From 66-474 sp035249465 (lineage in GTDB: Bacteria > Pseudomonadota > Gammaproteobacteria > Xanthomonadales > Rhodanobacteraceae): a stretch of 11,517 nt of DNA. Both the position numbers and the translations under genes were made by a program. Positions 5,882-11,517 of the stretch are shown one piece after another. The notes below the pieces were generated by a model. The model was not told where the DNA came from, searched no databases, and worked only from the letters and a program-made list of their open reading frames with translations. The stretch spans positions 1 through 11,517 of the forward strand of contig DATFGL010000223.1 of the NCBI GenBank assembly GCA_035249465.1. The letters run 5' to 3'. Within the stretch, counting starts at the first letter, position 1; every line of letters starts with the position of its first letter.

Positions 5882-6403
5882 ATGCCCGGCCACGTCATTC
5901 TTTCCCACGGTTCCGACAGCGGGCCCGATGCCACCAAGGTCAGTGCGCTGGCGCGCGTGGCCGAAACGCTTGGCTGGAGCACGTTCCGGCCCGACTACCG
6001 GGAGGAAGACAAACTCGGTTACGCGGGGTCGGTGTCGCCGCGCGTCACGCGCCTGGCCGAAGCGATGCGGAATGCGCCGCGTCCGTTGGTGCTGGCGGGC
6101 TCCAGCATGGGCGCGTTCGTGTCGGGGCTGGCTTCGCTGCACGTGCCCTGCCAGGGCTTGTTCCTGATCGCGCTGCCCATCGACATCCCGGGCTGTCCGC
6201 AACGTTTCGATGCCGCCCGCGGCGTGCCGGGGATGCTGGTGCACGGCTATCGCGATGCGCTGTGTCCCGTCGATGCGGCCGTGGCCTTTGCGCGCGAACG
6301 CGGCATGCCGGCGCTGCTGCTGGACGATGATCATCGCCTCGGCAACCACGTCGCCGTGTTGGAACGGCAGTTCGAACTGTTCCTGCGAACGGTCGCGGAT
6401 TGA
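5882..6403 (+). CDS. Small alpha/beta hydrolase, KANL3/Tex30-like
   Basis: A 173-residue predicted hydrolase of the compact alpha/beta-fold group that includes KANL3/Tex30 and bacterial COG3571. The N-terminal H-G-S-D-S-G-P-D motif (9-16) carries the oxyanion-type loop. The nucleophile elbow G-S-S-M-G puts Ser75 as nucleophile. Asp125 in H-G-Y-R-D and His151 (or His156) in D-D-D-H-R-L-G-N-H complete a plausible triad. The natural substrate is unknown. I start it at ATG 5882, where the domain begins; an upstream GTG at 5810 would add 24 residues without family similarity and fill the 79-bp divergent intergenic region. Neither start has a good ribosome-binding site. The gene ends 43 bp before rlmL on the same strand, so cotranscription is likely. 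Confidence 0.87.
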   Translation: MPGHVILSHGSDSGPDATKVSALARVAETLGWSTFRPDYREEDKLGYAGSVSPRVTRLAEAMRNAPRPLVLAGSSMGAFVSGLASLHVPCQGLFLIALPIDIPGCPQRFDAARGVPGMLVHGYRDALCPVDAAVAFARERGMPALLLDDDHRLGNHVAVLERQFELFLRTVAD

Positions 6404-6453
6404 TGACGGCCTGATTCGTGACGATCCGATCATGACGACCTGATTCATGACAA
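6401..6453 (+). repeat. Imperfect direct duplication with mini-ORFs before rlmL
   Basis: Units 6401-6424 and 6430-6453 match at 20 of 24 positions with a 29-nt period. The first unit begins at the hydrolase stop codon; the second contains the rlmL ATG at 6447. Each unit also holds a four-codon start-stop frame: ATG-ACG-GCC-TGA at 6403-6414, overlapping the hydrolase stop as TGATG, and ATG-ACG-ACC-TGA at 6432-6443. No Shine-Dalgarno sequence precedes rlmL, so these could re-start or slow ribosomes. That role is inferred. Confidence 0.55.
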
Positions 6454-8612
6454 CATTCTTCGCCACCTGTCCGAAAGGCCTCGAATACCTGCTGCGCGAC
6501 GAGCTTGCCGCGCTCGGCGCCGACGCACGCGAAGCGCTGGCCGGCGTGCGCTTCGAGGGTGACCTCGCATGTGCTTATCGTGCCTGCCTGGAATCGCGTC
6601 TTGCCAGTCGCGTCCTGGTGCCGTTCGCCGAATTCGATGCGCCCGATGCCGATGCGCTGTATGCGGGCGTTTACGCTGTCGACTGGTCGCAACACGTTGC
6701 GCCGGATGCCACGCTCGCGATCGACGCCACGGGCAGCAGCGGCACGATCACGCACTCCGGTTTCGCGGCGCAGAAGGTGAAGGATGCGATCGCGGATCAG
6801 TGCCGCGCGCGCGACGGCGTGCGTCCGACGATCCGGCCGGACAGGCCGGACGTGCGCCTGAACCTGCGCCTGCACAAGGGGCGCGCGACGTTGTCGCTGG
6901 ACTTGTCCGGCGAGCCCTTGCATCGGCGCGGCTGGCGAAGCGGGCAGGGCGAGGCGCCGCTCAAGGAAAACCTGGCCTGCGCGATGTTGTTGCGCGGTGG
7001 GTGGCCCGGCGTTTACGAACGCGGCGGCGCACTGGTCGACCCGATGTGCGGTTCCGGCACCCTGCTGATCGAAGCCGCGTGGATGGTGGCCGGCGTCGCG
7101 CCTGCATTGCAGCGCGACTATTTCGGTTTCCTCGGTTGGCGCGGCCACGACGAGGCGCTTTGGCAAAGCCTGCGCGATGCGGCGCAAGAGCGCGCTTTGG
7201 AGGGCCTGCGCGGATTGCGTCCGTGTTTCTTCGGCAGCGACAGCGATCCGCGCATGATCGCCATCACCACGCACAACCTGCAGACGGCGGGCGTGGCGGG
7301 TTTCGTCCTGCTCGACAAGGGTTCGGCCGAGCACCTGAAGGCGCCTGCCGGATTCGCGACAGGGCTGCTGATCACCAATCCGCCTTACGGCGAACGCATG
7401 GGCGACCTCGCGACGCTGCCCGCGTTGTACAAGTCCCTGGGCGAACGCCTGCGCACGGGATTCGCCGGTTGGCGCGCAGCGGTGTTGACCAGCGAACCGG
7501 AACTCGAACGCGCGCTCGGTTTGCGCCCGGACAAACAATACGTGTTGTTCAACGGCGCGATCGAATGCCGCCTGGACCTGTTCGATGTGCGCGATCAGGC
7601 CACGGCGAATGCGGCGGCAACGCTGTCGCCCGGTGCGGAGATGGTCGCGAATCGGATCCGCAAGAACCTGCGCAACCTGCGCAAGGAATTGGCGCACGCG
7701 GCCATCACCTGCTTTCGCGTCTACGACGCGGACCTGCCGGAATATGCCGCGGCCATCGACGTGTATCGCGGCTGGCCGGAAGATTCGGCGGACGTCGGTC
7801 ACGATGCTGTCGCGCAGAACTGGCTGCACGTGCAGGAATACGCGCCGCCCGCGAGCGTCGATGTCAATGCCGCCAGGACGCGCTGGCGCGACCTGCTGCA
7901 CGCGGCCCGCGCGGCCACGGACGTACCGCGCGAACGCCTGGTGATCAAGACGCGCACGCGCGGCAAGGGCGGCAGCAAGTACGGCCGCTTCGATGCGCGC
8001 GATGAATTCCTGGTGGTGGAAGAGGGCGGCCTGCGCTTCCGCGTGAACCTGTACGACCGGCTCGATACCGGCCTGTTCCTCGACCATCGCCTGGTGCGTG
8101 CACGCGTGGGCGGGCTTGCACGTGACAAGGACGTGCTGAACCTGTTTGCCTACACCGGCGCCGCCAGCGTGTACGCCGCGGCGGGCGGCGCGCGCAGCAC
8201 CACCAGCGTGGATCTTTCGCAGGGTTACCTGGAATGGGCGTCGCACAACCTGGTGCTGAACGGGTTCGGTGGCCGCGAACACATGCTGGCGCGCGCCGAC
8301 GCGATGACGTTCCTCGTCGAAACACCCGCGCGTTACGGATTGATCTATGTCGATCCGCCCACGTTTTCCAATTCGAAACGCGCGGGCGATTTCGATGTGC
8401 AGCGCGATCACGTTGCCTTGCTGGAAGCCTGCGAACGCCGCCTGCGCGACGATGGCGTGATCGTGTTCTCCAACAATTTCAGGCGCTTCAAGCTGGATGC
8501 TGAGGCGTTGTCGCGCACGTTCAGCATCGAAGACGCCAGCCACGCCAGCATTCCGCACGATTTCGCGCGCCGGCCGCAGATCCACGGCTGCTGGATTCTG
8601 GGCAAACGTTGA
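6447..8612 (+). CDS. rlmL: Bifunctional 23S rRNA methyltransferase RlmKL (m2G2445/m7G2069)
   Basis: A 721-residue fusion enzyme (E. coli RlmKL is 702) that modifies 23S rRNA domain V during large-subunit assembly, using S-adenosylmethionine. Domain order: N-terminal THUMP region (about 1-155), then the RlmL methyltransferase with D-P-M-C-G-S-G-T-L-L-I-E-A (198-210) and the base-binding N-P-P-Y-G-E-R (311-317) for N2-methylation of G2445. The C-terminal RlmK Rossmann domain has N-L-F-A-Y-T-G-A-A-S-V-Y (565-576) and D-P-P-T-F-S-N-S-K (636-644) for N7-methylation of G2069. Both domains look intact. ATG 6447 matches the usual family N-terminus (M-T-T-F-F-A-T-C-P-K-G-L) but has no Shine-Dalgarno sequence. 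It follows the hydrolase gene by 43 bp, containing a sequence duplication. Confidence 0.97.
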   Translation: MTTFFATCPKGLEYLLRDELAALGADAREALAGVRFEGDLACAYRACLESRLASRVLVPFAEFDAPDADALYAGVYAVDWSQHVAPDATLAIDATGSSGTITHSGFAAQKVKDAIADQCRARDGVRPTIRPDRPDVRLNLRLHKGRATLSLDLSGEPLHRRGWRSGQGEAPLKENLACAMLLRGGWPGVYERGGALVDPMCGSGTLLIEAAWMVAGVAPALQRDYFGFLGWRGHDEALWQSLRDAAQERALEGLRGLRPCFFGSDSDPRMIAITTHNLQTAGVAGFVLLDKGSAEHLKAPAGFATGLLITNPPYGERMGDLATLPALYKSLGERLRTGFAGWRAAVLTSEPELERALGLRPDKQYVLFNGAIECRLDLFDVRDQATANAAATLSPGAEMVANRIRKNLRNLRKELAHAAITCFRVYDADLPEYAAAIDVYRGWPEDSADVGHDAVAQNWLHVQEYAPPASVDVNAARTRWRDLLHAARAATDVPRERLVIKTRTRGKGGSKYGRFDARDEFLVVEEGGLRFRVNLYDRLDTGLFLDHRLVRARVGGLARDKDVLNLFAYTGAASVYAAAGGARSTTSVDLSQGYLEWASHNLVLNGFGGREHMLARADAMTFLVETPARYGLIYVDPPTFSNSKRAGDFDVQRDHVALLEACERRLRDDGVIVFSNNFRRFKLDAEALSRTFSIEDASHASIPHDFARRPQIHGCWILGKR

Positions 8613-8644
8613 TTCCCGTGCGAAGCGGCTGTTGTTGAAAGTCA

Positions 8645-8732
8645 GGCCAGGGATGGCCGTGGTGATGCTTGGTGAATCTGGTGCGTCCCGTCTTACGGTT
8701 CGCTTAGTGACGCAGTGATCAGGGAGGATCAC
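8645..8732 (+). other. rlmL downstream region with two small hairpins
   Basis: The 188-bp gap 8613-8800 contains no gene. GGCCA-GGGA-TGGCC (8645-8658) and GTGATC-AGGGAG-GATCAC (8715-8732) are perfect short inverted repeats. Neither is followed by a T-tract, so they are not convincing rho-independent terminators. The AT-richer stretch after 8732 (CACAAT at 8732-8737) could belong to the promoter of the next gene, but no matching -35 is visible. A 10-bp palindrome ATGCCGGCAT is at 8769-8778. Confidence 0.3.
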
Positions 8733-8800
8733 ACAATTTAAGCCCTAGTTCAGTCCCCAAGCGCAAGCATGCCGGCATCGGTTCACTACGGAGGCATGCC

Positions 8801-9172
8801 ATGAACATCCGTGGATTCGTCCGCCGTGCGGGTTTGGTGGCCGCCGTGCTCGCGGCCTCGTTCCTGATCGTGCCGAGTGCTTTCGCACGCGTGCACGTGG
8901 GCATCGGCATTTCCGTGCCGGGTGTCGCCATCGGCGTGGGCAATTGCTGGAGTTGCGGCTACGTGCCCGCCCCGGTGTATTACCAGCCGGTGTACGCGCC
9001 GCCGGTGTATTACCCGGCGCCGGTGTATTACACGCCGCAGCCCGTGTACTACGGTTACGACTACGGTTACTACCAGCCGTACTACCCGCGGCACTATCAC
9101 TACCGCGGCTACGACCGGGACCGCGGGTCGCGCCACTACCGCGGCGGTTACTACCGCCATGACCATCATTGA
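8801..9172 (+). CDS. Secreted tyrosine-rich VYY-repeat protein
   Basis: A 123-residue exported protein. Residues 1-29 are a typical Sec signal peptide (R-G-F-V-R-R, then a hydrophobic core) with A-F-A as the likely cleavage site. The mature start V-H-V-G-I-G-I-S-V-P-G-V-A-I-G-V-G is Gly/Val-rich, followed by C-W-S-C at 49-52. Then come imperfect P-V-Y-Y repeats (residues 58-84), a Tyr/Gly stretch, and a His/Arg/Asp/Tyr-rich C-terminus ending H-D-H-H. This resembles small proline/tyrosine-rich envelope proteins common in proteobacteria whose function is unknown; the His/Asp tail could bind metal. A good GGAGG ribosome-binding site at 8790-8794 supports the start. It is probably periplasmic or outer-membrane associated. 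No catalytic motif is present. Confidence 0.85.
   Translation: MNIRGFVRRAGLVAAVLAASFLIVPSAFARVHVGIGISVPGVAIGVGNCWSCGYVPAPVYYQPVYAPPVYYPAPVYYTPQPVYYGYDYGYYQPYYPRHYHYRGYDRDRGSRHYRGGYYRHDHH
8972..9052 (+). repeat. Internal coding repeat for P-V-Y-Y units
   Basis: CCGGTGTATTAC occurs exactly at 8972-8983, 9002-9013 and 9020-9031. A diverged copy CCCGTGTACTAC lies at 9041-9052 and a partial CCGGTGTAC at about 8988-8996. Spacings are multiples of three, so repeat number can change without breaking the frame. It encodes the P-V-Y-Y repeats of the secreted protein. Confidence 0.8.
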
Positions 9173-9218
9173 TGGTGGCGGCCCTCGGCGCGGGTTTACG
9201 GACCTTGTACGCGCGGTG

Positions 9219-9227
9219 TGCTAAAAC
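9219..9227 (+). promoter_or_regulatory. Candidate extended -10 promoter for the lipid methyltransferase gene
   Basis: TGCTAAAAC fits an extended -10 (TG-n-TATAAT-like), with its hexamer ending nine bases before ATG 9237. No -35 at usual spacing is seen and no Shine-Dalgarno sequence precedes the ATG, so a leaderless transcript is possible. The same bases fall in the loop and stem of a hairpin (GCGCG 9211-9215 with CGCGC 9232-9236, plus GTGT with ACAC) directly abutting the start codon. Confidence 0.3.
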
Positions 9228-9236
9228 ACTCCGCGC

Positions 9237-9911
9237 ATGAGTCCTCTGTCCGGCCCTTCACTGAACGATCACGATGGCTGCGAAGCCGCGATCGACCTGC
9301 ATTCGATCCGCACGTTCCTGCGGCAATGGATGCGCGATCCGGTGAAGACGGCTTCGGTGGCGCCTTCGGGCCGCCAGCTTGCAAGGCTGATGGTCGCGCA
9401 ACTGGTGCCGGGTTCCGCGCGGGTGGCGGAGCTCGGTGCCGGTACCGGCGTGTTCACGCGTGCACTGCTCGACGCGGGCATCCCGCCGTCGCAATTGCTG
9501 GTCGTGGAAATCAACCCGCATCTCGCAGAATTCCTGCGCGAGCGGTTTCCGGGTGTTTCGATCGCTTGCGCCGATGCGCGACATCTGGAGGCACTGGCTG
9601 GCGAGCATGGCCTGTTACGGGACGGCAAGCTGGACGCAGTGATCAGCGGGCTCGGCATGTTGTCGATGAGCAGCGGGTTGCGTTGCGACATCCTGCGCGC
9701 CGCGTTCGCGGCACTGGGCGGCGATGGCCGTTTCATCCAGTTCACCTACGGCCCGGTCAGCCCGGTGCGGCGCCACGAACGCGAGCTGCTGGGCCTGCGC
9801 ATGCGCCGCGTGGGATTCGCCATGCGCAACCTGCCGCCGGCCACCGTCTACGTGTACGAGCGTCTGCGTTCGCACGAAATCGCCAGCGTCCGCCAGCCGC
9901 CGCAGCGCTGA
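9237..9911 (+). CDS. Phospholipid N-methyltransferase-like SAM-dependent methyltransferase
   Basis: A 224-residue class I methyltransferase resembling the bacterial phospholipid N-methyltransferase group (COG3963, PmtA-like). Those enzymes methylate phosphatidylethanolamine towards phosphatidylcholine at the cytoplasmic face of the membrane. An amphipathic N-terminal segment F-L-R-Q-W-M-R-D-P-V-K-T-A-S-V-A-P-S (27-44) is characteristic of the group. Motif I V-A-E-L-G-A-G-T-G-V-F-T-R (63-75) binds SAM, with Glu91 (V-V-E-I-N) as the acidic ribose ligand and A-D-A-R at 112-115. The F-T-Y-G-P-x-S-P-V stretch (169-177) and V-G-F-A-M-R-N-L-P-P-A (192-202) also fit. No transmembrane helix. The first 20 residues look non-homologous, but no better in-frame start exists. 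The substrate could be another lipid; I have not assigned the pmtA symbol. Confidence 0.8.
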   Translation: MSPLSGPSLNDHDGCEAAIDLHSIRTFLRQWMRDPVKTASVAPSGRQLARLMVAQLVPGSARVAELGAGTGVFTRALLDAGIPPSQLLVVEINPHLAEFLRERFPGVSIACADARHLEALAGEHGLLRDGKLDAVISGLGMLSMSSGLRCDILRAAFAALGGDGRFIQFTYGPVSPVRRHERELLGLRMRRVGFAMRNLPPATVYVYERLRSHEIASVRQPPQR

Positions 9912-9942
9912 AGCGTCAAGCCAGGGGAACCCCGATCTTGCT

Positions 9943-10044
9943 CGTCATACCGGCGCAGGCCGGTATCCAGTAAACAAAGAAATCGCGGCCTGTGGCCACG
10001 ATACAAAACCAAGCTGGGCCCCGGCCTGCGCGAGAGACAAGACG
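9943..10044. repeat. Dispersed-type inverted repeat (VIPAQAGIQ family), right arm degenerate
   Basis: The left arm 9943-9970 translates in one frame to the familiar V-I-P-A-Q-A-G-I-Q string that marks a proteobacterial intergenic repeat. It contains a perfect stem, ATACCGGC (9948-9955) with GCCGGTAT (9960-9967). The right arm 10014-10044 is its inverted copy: CTGG (10014-10017) and CCGGCCTGCGC (10021-10031) match, but the outer end is disrupted. Between them is a hairpin CGGCC-TGT-GGCC. The layout of two inverted arms around a short spacer is that of a REP/MITE-like element. The family is recognised from memory; copy number in this genome cannot be judged here. Confidence 0.7.
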
Positions 10045-10057
10045 GCGTTCAGCGCCG
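10043..10057. repeat. Small hairpin between the repeat element and GNAT gene
   Basis: CGGCG (10043-10047) pairs with CGCCG (10053-10057) around a 5-nt loop. It follows the degenerate right arm of the dispersed repeat and lies between the convergent methyltransferase and GNAT genes. No T-tract follows on either strand. It may serve as a weak bidirectional terminator or be part of the repeat. Confidence 0.3.
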
Positions 10058-10089
10058 GGCGACGATGAAGGACGTTGATCAGAGGTTCG

Positions 10090-10566
10090 CTAAGCCAATT
10101 CAAGCGAATAGTGGCGCTCGCCCGATTCGCGGACGTAGCCCAGCGATTCGTAGAGCGCTTGCGCCGCATGATTGTCTTCTGCGGTTTCGAGCACCAGACG
10201 CAGCGCGCCGGCCTCCATCGCGAAGTCGCGTGCGCAGCCCATCAGGGCGCGCGCCACGCCGCATTTGCGCGCGACGGGCGTGACGAACAGGTCGTTGAGC
10301 ACCCAGATGCGGCGTGCCGAGACCGAAGAAAACAGTGGATACAATTGCGTGAAGCCGAGTGCTTCACGGTTCCCGCCGTCGCGGGCGATGAAGATCACGG
10401 ACTCATCGCGCCGCAGGCGTTCTTCAAGGAACGTGCGGGCAGCCGCCGGGGCGGGCGCCTGCTTGTAGAAAATGCGGTAGCCGTCGAACAGCGCCGCCAG
10501 CGCATCGAGATCGTCGAGGGTGGCGCGTGAGGTGATGGTCCTGGCTGCGTGCGCGGAGTTGGACAT
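10090..10566 (-). CDS. GNAT family N-acetyltransferase
   Basis: A 158-residue single-domain GNAT acyltransferase, which would transfer an acetyl group from acetyl-CoA to an amine. The N-terminal strand and helix T-I-T-S-R-A-T-L-D-D-L-D-A-L-A-A-L-F (10-27) start the fold. The acetyl-CoA-binding motif A is L-N-D-L-F-V-T-P-V-A-R-K-C-G-V-A-R-A-L (90-108), giving the R-x-x-G-x-A pyrophosphate loop at Arg100-Ala105. Motif B is L-V-L-E-T-A-E-D-N-H-A-A-Q-A-L-Y-E-S-L-G-Y (124-144). The substrate cannot be inferred. The gene lies 88 bp after the EF-hand gene on the same strand, with two hairpins between, and converges on the lipid methyltransferase gene. No clear Shine-Dalgarno sequence precedes ATG 10566. 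Confidence 0.9.
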   Translation of the reverse strand: MSNSAHAARTITSRATLDDLDALAALFDGYRIFYKQAPAPAAARTFLEERLRRDESVIFIARDGGNREALGFTQLYPLFSSVSARRIWVLNDLFVTPVARKCGVARALMGCARDFAMEAGALRLVLETAEDNHAAQALYESLGYVRESGERHYSLELA

Positions 10567-10611
10567 GCGGGCGTTGCCGATGCGAAATGGCCGGCATCAT
10601 GCCCACGCACC

Positions 10612-10637
10612 GTGCGGCCGTGCAAGCACGGCCGCAC
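10612..10637. repeat. Perfect 12-bp inverted repeat, likely strong hairpin
   Basis: GTGCGGCCGTGC (10612-10623) and GCACGGCCGCAC (10626-10637) are perfect complements separated by two bases; as RNA the stem would be about 11 bp with a 4-nt loop. It lies downstream of the EF-hand gene and upstream of the GNAT gene. With no T-tract it is not a classical terminator, but so stable a hairpin could end or protect the EF-hand transcript. Confidence 0.6.
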
Positions 10638-10653
10638 AAGCAGCGTCCTGCTT
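10638..10653 (-). terminator. Hairpin at the stop codon of the EF-hand gene
   Basis: AAGCAG (10638-10643) and CTGCTT (10648-10653) pair perfectly around a 4-nt loop, starting one base after the EF-hand stop (10655-10657). It is immediately followed, in the minus direction, by the 12-bp inverted repeat at 10612-10637. Two stacked hairpins just past a stop codon suggest transcript-end processing or rho-type termination. The absence of a U-tract keeps confidence low. Confidence 0.35.
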
Positions 10654-10654
10654 C

Positions 10655-11242
10655 TCACTTTCCCTGGTCCTGCACCCACTTCTGGTACTGCGCGCGGCTA
10701 ATGGTCTTGGCCTGGCCGCTCACGTACAGGAAATCATTGTCCAGCGGTGGATATGCAGCGGCCTCGGCCTCACTGATGCGGCCGTCGTGGTTGGTATCCA
10801 GCGATTCGAACGACGGCGGCGGCCCGTAACTGGGGACGTCAGCGGGCATGCCGGAGTTCACCGTCAGCGTGCCGCCGTTGCTGTCGGGCAGCGGGTACGA
10901 CGCGCTGGATTGGGTGCCTTGCAGGAACTGCACCGAACCCGACTGTCCGGACGCGTCCTGTGGCGGCGGTGCGGGCATCGTCGACTGCGGCGGAGCGGGT
11001 GGTTGTGCCGGCGGGGGTGGGGGCATCGGTTGCGCAGGCGCCGCGGGAGGTGCCGGCGGCATCGGTGGCGATGGTGTGGTCATCGCAGGAGGCGGCGGTG
11101 GCATCGGAGGTGGCGGAGGTGGCGGAACCTGCTGCGCGGTTTGCTGCGGAGCCGGCTGCGCCGTCGCGACGGACGCCACGCCGTACATGGCCAGCGCGAT
11201 CGCGCCTGCCAGCGACAGACGAATCGAACGTTGATTACTCAT
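10655..11242 (-). CDS. Exported proline-rich protein with a C-terminal EF-hand
   Basis: A 195-residue envelope protein. Residues 1-28 form a Sec signal peptide (R-S-I-R-L-S then a hydrophobic core, A-T-A cleavage site). Residues 30-95 are a Pro/Ala/Gln/Met low-complexity region with runs of Pro, likely extended and disordered. After a Ser/Gly-rich linker comes one canonical EF-hand loop, D-T-N-H-D-G-R-I-S-E-A-E (149-160), with Ca-ligand positions Asp149, Asn151, Asp153 and Glu160 intact. A second helix-loop-helix follows (about 168-190; I-S-R-A-Q-Y-Q-K-W), whose loop is degenerate. Calcium binding in the periplasm or at the cell surface is likely; the partner is unknown. An AGGAGG ribosome-binding site seven bases or so before ATG 11242 is near-perfect. 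The gene appears to be monocistronic or to precede GNAT. Confidence 0.85.
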   Translation of the reverse strand: MSNQRSIRLSLAGAIALAMYGVASVATAQPAPQQTAQQVPPPPPPPMPPPPPAMTTPSPPMPPAPPAAPAQPMPPPPPAQPPAPPQSTMPAPPPQDASGQSGSVQFLQGTQSSASYPLPDSNGGTLTVNSGMPADVPSYGPPPSFESLDTNHDGRISEAEAAAYPPLDNDFLYVSGQAKTISRAQYQKWVQDQGK

Positions 11243-11517
11243 GAAGCCTCCTTTCGCGATGCGGCGGGGAGCGCCGTGACATCAATGTGACCGTGCGAAG
11301 GCCGATCGGTTCGGCAAGGTCATGGCAGCGGCGAGCGTCGATCAGGATGCATTCAAGTCCGTGATGGCCGCGTCATGGTGTTTCCGGCGGTGGAGCTCGC
11401 CAGATGTCGCGTGGCGCGCGGATCGGCATGAGGCTTGCAGCCGTTCTCGACGGGTGGGAAGATCGCATGAGTCCGATCCGCCGCCCGGGGAAAGGCGGTC
11501 AGATTGGGCGGCGGGAT
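11243..11517. other. Non-coding right end upstream of the EF-hand gene
   Basis: These 275 bp hold no convincing gene. They include the AGGAGG ribosome-binding site of the EF-hand gene and presumably its promoter, but I see no good -35/-10 pair. Direct repeats of GTGAC flank ATCAAT at 11277-11292. At the edge, CCGCCGCCC (11478-11486) and GGGCGGCGG (11506-11514) form a 9-bp inverted repeat with a 19-nt loop. Confidence 0.4.

Noticed and set aside
5465..6466. 333-codon minus-strand frame over the amidase and hydrolase
   Set aside because: Overlaps two supported genes in other frames and contains only shadow sequence.
6045..8732. 895-codon open frame on the minus strand
   Set aside because: It lies in exact codon register opposite rlmL, where it stays open simply because TTA, CTA and TCA are rare in GC-rich sense genes. 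The translation is rich in Arg, His, Gln and Ala with no domain, and RlmKL on the plus strand is certain.
8786..9169. Minus-strand valine-rich frame opposite the tyrosine-rich gene
   Set aside because: Mirror of the VYY repeat; the plus-strand gene has a signal peptide and a good ribosome-binding site.
9218..9973. 251-codon plus-strand frame ending in VIPAQAGIQ
   Set aside because: Out-of-frame with the clear methyltransferase; its end is only the translated dispersed repeat.
10848..11234. Plus-strand glycine-rich frame
   Set aside because: Complement of the proline codon runs in the EF-hand protein (CCN read as NGG); no start signal or domain.
11428..11517. Plus-strand frame ATG-AGG-CTT running off the right edge
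   Set aside because: Only 30 codons are visible, it lacks a ribosome-binding site and recognisable motif, and it passes through an inverted repeat. A gene start cannot be supported.

Overview
The window is 11.5 kb of GC-rich chromosomal DNA that is densely packed with genes. Taken together, the gene content points to a gammaproteobacterium of the Xanthomonadales/Lysobacterales, perhaps Rhodanobacteraceae or Xanthomonadaceae. The clues are a Bpt-type leucyltransferase preceded by a small DUF2007-like membrane protein, a fused RlmKL methyltransferase, and a repeat of the 'VIPAQAGIQ' type. This placement is inferred from family knowledge, not from a search. There are no rRNA or tRNA genes, CRISPR arrays, insertion sequences or phage genes. 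The content is mostly housekeeping or lightly characterised core genes.

Layout. (A) 1-1485, minus strand: a compact four-gene operon encoding a two-TM SPFH/Band-7 membrane protein, an Arc-like ribbon-helix-helix protein, a DUF4177 protein, and the start of a small exported protein that runs off the left edge. A perfect palindrome lies inside the putative promoter at about 1510-1538 and is a good candidate for autoregulation by the RHH protein. (B) 1641-3149, plus strand: a membrane-anchored, FMN/3Fe-4S glutamate-synthase-like protein, divergent from A. (C) 5802-3134, minus strand: cytoplasmic AmpD-like amidase, acyl-CoA thioesterase II (tesB), DUF2007-like membrane protein, and the N-degron leucyltransferase bpt. 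The last gene overlaps the end of B tail-to-tail by 16 bp. (D) 5882-8612, plus strand: a small alpha/beta hydrolase (KANL3/Tex30-like), then rlmL. Between them is a 29-nt imperfect duplication that creates two tiny start-stop reading frames. (E) 8801-9911, plus strand: a secreted tyrosine-rich VYY-repeat protein, then a phospholipid N-methyltransferase-like protein. (F) 9912-10089: a non-coding gap filled by a dispersed-type inverted repeat. (G) 11242-10090, minus strand: an exported proline-rich EF-hand protein, paired hairpins, then a GNAT acetyltransferase. (H) 11243-11517: the upstream region of the EF-hand gene, with no convincing gene.

Functional themes. Several products act at the envelope: the SPFH protein, the two small exported proteins, the peptidoglycan amidase, the lipid methyltransferase and the proline-rich EF-hand protein. 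The others serve protein turnover (bpt), ribosome modification (rlmL) and acyl-CoA metabolism (tesB). The best candidate for an under-described system is the SPFH/RHH/DUF4177/exported-protein operon with its palindromic operator. Possible leaderless starts at 4268 and 9237 and the mini-ORFs before rlmL are secondary points of interest.

Very long antisense open frames (895, 641 and 502 codons) are GC-bias artefacts. They lie in exact codon register opposite real genes and are left out.
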